From NCBI RefSeq assembly GCF_002920635.1, contig NZ_PQSR01000086.1, positions 1-34,163 on the forward strand: a DNA stretch of 34,163 bases. The letters are read 5' to 3'. A program made the translations under genes and the position numbers. This document shows positions 31,340 to 34,163 of the stretch, piece by piece; the stretch's first letter is position 1; the number at the start of each line of letters is the position of its first letter. The stretch is from Streptomyces sp. Ru72 (GTDB taxonomy: Bacteria > Actinomycetota > Actinomycetes > Streptomycetales > Streptomycetaceae). A model generated the notes under the pieces. That model worked only from the letters and a program-made list of their open reading frames with translations, was not told the DNA's origin and made no database searches.

Positions 31340-32647
31340 GTGGACACGAGCGAGAGCACGACCGACAACGGAGCGGCCCCGGCAGAAGGCCCGCAACCGG
31401 CACAGGCCAGGGCTCGCGGCTGGCGACGCTGGGCGATGGACACCCGCCCGCTGCGCCGCCCCGCCTACCGCCGGCTGTGGTCCTCGACGATCGTCACGGC
31501 GGTCGGCAGCCAGCTCACCGCGGTCGCCGTGCCGAAGCAGATCTACGACATCACGGGCTCGTCGGCGTGGGTGGGGTACGCGAGCCTCGCCGGCCTGCTG
31601 CCGCTCGCGCTCTTCGCGCTGTGGGGCGGCGCGATCGCCGACAGCATGGACCGCCGCAGGCTGCTGCTGATCACCAACTCCGGCCTCGCCGTCACCTCCG
31701 TGCTCTTCTGGGTCCAGGCCGTCACCGGCCTGGAATCGGTGGTCGTCCTGATGGTGCTGCTCGCCCTCCAGCAGGCCTTCTTCGGCCTCAACTCCCCGGC
31801 CCGCAACGCCTCCATCGCCCGTCTCGTCCCGGCGGACGAACTCCCCGCGGCCAACGCCCTCGGCTCCACCGTCATGCAGACCGGCCTCGTGGCCGGACCC
31901 CTCCTCGCCGGCGCCCTGATCCCCGTCATCGGCCTGTCCGAGCTGTACCTGATCGACGCCCTCGCGCTGTGTGTCACGGTGTGGGCGGTCGTCCGGCTCC
32001 CCGTCCTGCCGCCCCAGGCGGCCGCGGCGAACAGCCGGGCCGGCTGGCAGGCGATCGCCGACGGCTTCCGCTACATCTCCCTCCACAGGGTGCTGCTGCT
32101 GTCCTTCCTCGCCGACATCATCGCCATGGTGTTCGGCATGCCACGCGCCCTGTTCCCGCAGCTCGCCGCGCAGACGTTCGCGCCTTACGGGGAAGGCCTC
32201 GCGCTCGGCCTGCTGTTCGCGGCCATCCCCATCGGAGCGGTGCTCGGCGGCCTGCTGTCCGGCACGTTCTCCCGCGCCCGCCGCCACGGCCTCATGGTGA
32301 TCGCCGCGGTGATCGGCTGGGGCGCGGCCGTCACCGGCCTCGGCCTGACCACGAACCTCTGGGTGGCCGTCGCCTTCCTGGCGCTCGCCGGCGTGGCCGA
32401 CATGGTCTCGATGGTCTTCCGCGGCGCGATCCTGCTGTCGGCGGCCACCGACGAGATGCGCGGCCGGATGCAGGGGGTGTTCACGGTCGTCGTGGCGGGC
32501 GGACCGCGCCTCGCCGACGCCCTGCACGGCACGGCCGGCTCGGTCCTCGGCGCTCGCGCGGCCATCGCGGGCGGTGGTCTGCTGGTCATCGCGGCGACCC
32601 TGGTCCTGGCCCTGGCGACTCCCGCACTGCGCACGTACCGGATCTGA
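31340..32647 (+). CDS. MFS exporter (EntS/DHA3-like)
   Basis: Encodes 435 aa from the GTG at 31340 with AGGA upstream; an in-frame GTG at 31319 adds seven residues. The first 40 residues are cytoplasmic and polar; 12 membrane helices follow. The motif A-like loop ADSMDRRRLLLIT after helix 2 and QQAFFGLNSPARNASIARLV place it in the DHA3/EntS-like branch, often siderophore or macrolide exporters. GRMQGVFTVVVAGGPRLADA near helix 11 is also typical. There is no biosynthetic gene cluster nearby, so its cargo is unknown. It lies 114 bp after lysE with its own probable promoter. Confidence 0.9.
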   Translation: MDTSESTTDNGAAPAEGPQPAQARARGWRRWAMDTRPLRRPAYRRLWSSTIVTAVGSQLTAVAVPKQIYDITGSSAWVGYASLAGLLPLALFALWGGAIADSMDRRRLLLITNSGLAVTSVLFWVQAVTGLESVVVLMVLLALQQAFFGLNSPARNASIARLVPADELPAANALGSTVMQTGLVAGPLLAGALIPVIGLSELYLIDALALCVTVWAVVRLPVLPPQAAAANSRAGWQAIADGFRYISLHRVLLLSFLADIIAMVFGMPRALFPQLAAQTFAPYGEGLALGLLFAAIPIGAVLGGLLSGTFSRARRHGLMVIAAVIGWGAAVTGLGLTTNLWVAVAFLALAGVADMVSMVFRGAILLSAATDEMRGRMQGVFTVVVAGGPRLADALHGTAGSVLGARAAIAGGGLLVIAATLVLALATPALRTYRI

Positions 32648-32762
32648 ATCAAATCCGCAATCCACGCCGAATAGACGTCACCCGGTAATTGCACAGTGAT
32701 TTACGGGTTGACCAGGAAATACTCCAGGCGCGCATTCCCTCCGACGGGGGTATCGTCAACGT

Positions 32763-33152
32763 ATGAATACGGTGAGCTTTGCAATACAGGCCGCTGCTCG
32801 GGATGATCGCGTTGTTTCCCAGTGGACGCTCAGCGTGTTCTTCATCCTCGTGGGCGTGGTCGTCGCCGGCGCGCTGATCTGGGCTGTGCGGCTCGGCATG
32901 TCGGTGCGCGACCGGGAACCCGCCCCGCCCCGCCCCGAGGAGCAGCCACACCTGCCCGACGGCGGACCGGTGCTGGAGGAGCGCGAGGTCCGGGAGCCCG
33001 AGGAGATGCCGCTCGCGGGACAGGAGAGCGAGCGGCTCATGCCCTACCAGCTCCACCACGCGGCGAGCAGGCGGTGCGACGACCAGCACCGCAGGCGCTG
33101 GCTGCCGGGTTCCAGCGGAGGCTTCGGCAGCGGCGGCCCCGGCCACGTATGA
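32763..33152 (+). CDS. DUF6479-like small membrane protein
   Basis: Encodes 129 aa. One transmembrane helix, WTLSVFFILVGVVVAGALIW (21-40), follows a short N-terminus. The rest is a polar, acidic, Pro-rich cytoplasmic tail (EEQPHLPDGGPVLEEREV...), ending in a His/Arg-rich then Gly/Ser-rich stretch. This layout matches a Streptomyces-restricted family of unknown function (DUF6479). TATCGT at 32751-32756 ends six bases before the ATG, so the transcript may be leaderless. It is convergent with the ligase gene 36 bp away. Confidence 0.78.
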   Translation: MNTVSFAIQAAARDDRVVSQWTLSVFFILVGVVVAGALIWAVRLGMSVRDREPAPPRPEEQPHLPDGGPVLEEREVREPEEMPLAGQESERLMPYQLHHAASRRCDDQHRRRWLPGSSGGFGSGGPGHV

Positions 33153-33188
33153 GCCGGCCGCCGCCGACCGCCTCACCGCAGGTCCTTG

Positions 33189-34160
33189 TCAGGGCAGGTC
33201 GGCCGCCGCGTCCTCCGGCGCCAGGTCCGGACGCAGCCGCAGCCATGAGGCCTGTCTGAGCAGCCCCGACCGCGTGCGCGTGCTGTAGCGGACCTCTCCG
33301 ACGAGTCTCGGCAGGACCCAGCGGGCCCCCGCCACCCGCGGATCCCGCTCGAACGGACACAGCGAGGTCTTCACCGCCTCCAGCAGCCGGGCGAGTTCGG
33401 CCCGCTCGCCCTCGCTCCAGCCGGTGCCCACCCGCCCGACGTAGCGCAGCCGCCCGGCCTCGGCCCGCTGCCCCACCAGCAGCGCCCCGGGCAGCCCACG
33501 CAGCCGTCCCTGGCCGGGCAGCCAGCCGCCGACGATCACATCGACGGCCCGCACATTGCGGATCTTGATCCAGGAACGGGACCGCACCCCCGGCTCGTAG
33601 ACCGAGTCGAGCCGTTTGCACACCAGCCCCTCCAGACCCGCCTCCCGGGTCGCCTCCAGCGCCCGCGCCCCGTGGCCTACGATCGCGCCCGGCGTCGCCC
33701 AGTACGCACCGGTCAGCGCCAGTCCCTCCAGCAGCTGCCGCCGCCGGGCGTAAGGAAGCGCGAGAAGGCGCTCGCCGCGCAGGAACATGACGTCGAACAG
33801 CACCAGGTGCACCGGGATCTGCGCCGCGCGGCGCGCCGCCAGCGCGGGGGAGTGGGCGAGGCCCATCCGGGACTGCAGCCGCTGGAAGTCACCGCGTCCC
33901 CGCTCGTCGAGCGCCACCACCTCGCCGTCCAGCACAGCGGTCGTGGCGCCCAGGACACCGCCCAGCGGCCGCAGTTCGGGGTACGCGCCGGTGATCACCT
34001 CGCCCGAGCGGGCCCGCAGCTCCAGGGTGCCGTCGCCGGGCAGATAGACCACCACCCGCTGACCGTCCTGTTTGGTCTCGTACGCCCACTGCGCGTCCTG
34101 CCCGGCGGGCGGCAGCGTGCCGGGGCAGGCGAGCATCGGGGCGATCAGCGGCAGTCTCAC
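33189..34160 (-). CDS. ATP-dependent DNA ligase (LigC-like)
   Basis: Encodes 323 aa if translation begins at the GTG at 34160 (VRLPLIAPMLA), three bases from the window edge; its ribosome-binding site is outside. The adenylation domain contains motif I YETKQDGQRVVVY with the AMP-accepting Lys, motif III LFDVMFLRGERLL, motif IV GLEGLVCKRLDSVYEPG and motif V SRSWIKIRNVRAVDVIVGG. The OB-fold domain follows (LRYVGRVGTGWSEGERAELA) and ends at WLRLRPDL. No polymerase or nuclease domains of LigD are present. Such stand-alone ligases in actinobacteria work in accessory repair such as end joining or base excision. No ku gene is in the window. Confidence 0.9.
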   Translation of the reverse strand: MRLPLIAPMLACPGTLPPAGQDAQWAYETKQDGQRVVVYLPGDGTLELRARSGEVITGAYPELRPLGGVLGATTAVLDGEVVALDERGRGDFQRLQSRMGLAHSPALAARRAAQIPVHLVLFDVMFLRGERLLALPYARRRQLLEGLALTGAYWATPGAIVGHGARALEATREAGLEGLVCKRLDSVYEPGVRSRSWIKIRNVRAVDVIVGGWLPGQGRLRGLPGALLVGQRAEAGRLRYVGRVGTGWSEGERAELARLLEAVKTSLCPFERDPRVAGARWVLPRLVGEVRYSTRTRSGLLRQASWLRLRPDLAPEDAAADLP

Positions 34161-34163
34161 GGG

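Noticed and set aside
30572..32665. Minus-strand open frame of 697 codons opposite lysE and the MFS gene
   Set aside because: Low-complexity antisense shadow of two well-supported membrane-protein genes.

Overview
The window is high-GC DNA with third-position GC bias, GTG/TTG starts, ATGA-coupled operons, GC-rich terminator hairpins and families typical of Streptomyces: a subtilisin inhibitor (SSI), MelC1/MelC2 tyrosinase, a PPOX/F420-type reductase, a DUF6479-type membrane protein and an HspR-type operator. It reads as chromosomal accessory sequence. I see no rRNA, tRNA, CRISPR array, insertion sequence or prophage.

Layout. 0.1-3.6 kb: a translationally coupled pair for 2-hydroxyacid oxidation/reduction (D-2-hydroxyacid dehydrogenase and FMN-dependent lactate-2-monooxygenase-like enzyme), divergent from a PucR/CdaR-type regulator. 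3.8-7.7 kb: an accessory heat-shock locus with a MerR/HspR-like regulator, a zinc-ribbon protein, a truncated Hsp20 remnant and a J-protein/dnaK/grpE operon whose promoter carries a HAIR-like inverted repeat over the -35 box. 8.1-8.9 kb: an SSI-type protease inhibitor with Lys at the inferred P1 position, and a small conserved protein. 9.0-16.9 kb: a xylan/xylo-oligosaccharide cluster, with a GH3 glycosidase divergent from a Tat-lipoprotein binding protein, two permeases and a secreted GH10 xylanase, closed by a LacI regulator. A shared motif lies before the transporter operon and before the regulator. No ABC ATPase is present, so a shared ATPase such as MsiK is presumably encoded elsewhere.

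17.2-21.7 kb holds an HAD phosphatase, a zinc alcohol dehydrogenase, an RNase HI with an extra C-terminal Cys/His module, a PPOX reductase and melC2/melC1. 22.0-28.3 kb is rich in gene relics: a collapsed MFS/TetR efflux module with two intact-looking operator palindromes, a two-component-system relic whose receiver segment is inverted, and a frameshifted polyamine-type binding protein. Between them are intact genes for AlkB, AIM24, an L,D-transpeptidase lipoprotein and an FGGY sugar kinase.

28.7-34.2 kb: a cache-domain protein, a divergent LysR(ArgP/LysG)-LysE exporter pair, an MFS exporter, a DUF6479-type protein and an ATP-dependent DNA ligase that reaches the window edge. The most notable observations are the HAIR-controlled second chaperone locus, the inverted two-component relic, the decayed efflux module with preserved operators, and an SOS-box-like palindrome before alkB. 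I found no clearly novel multi-gene defence or biosynthetic system.
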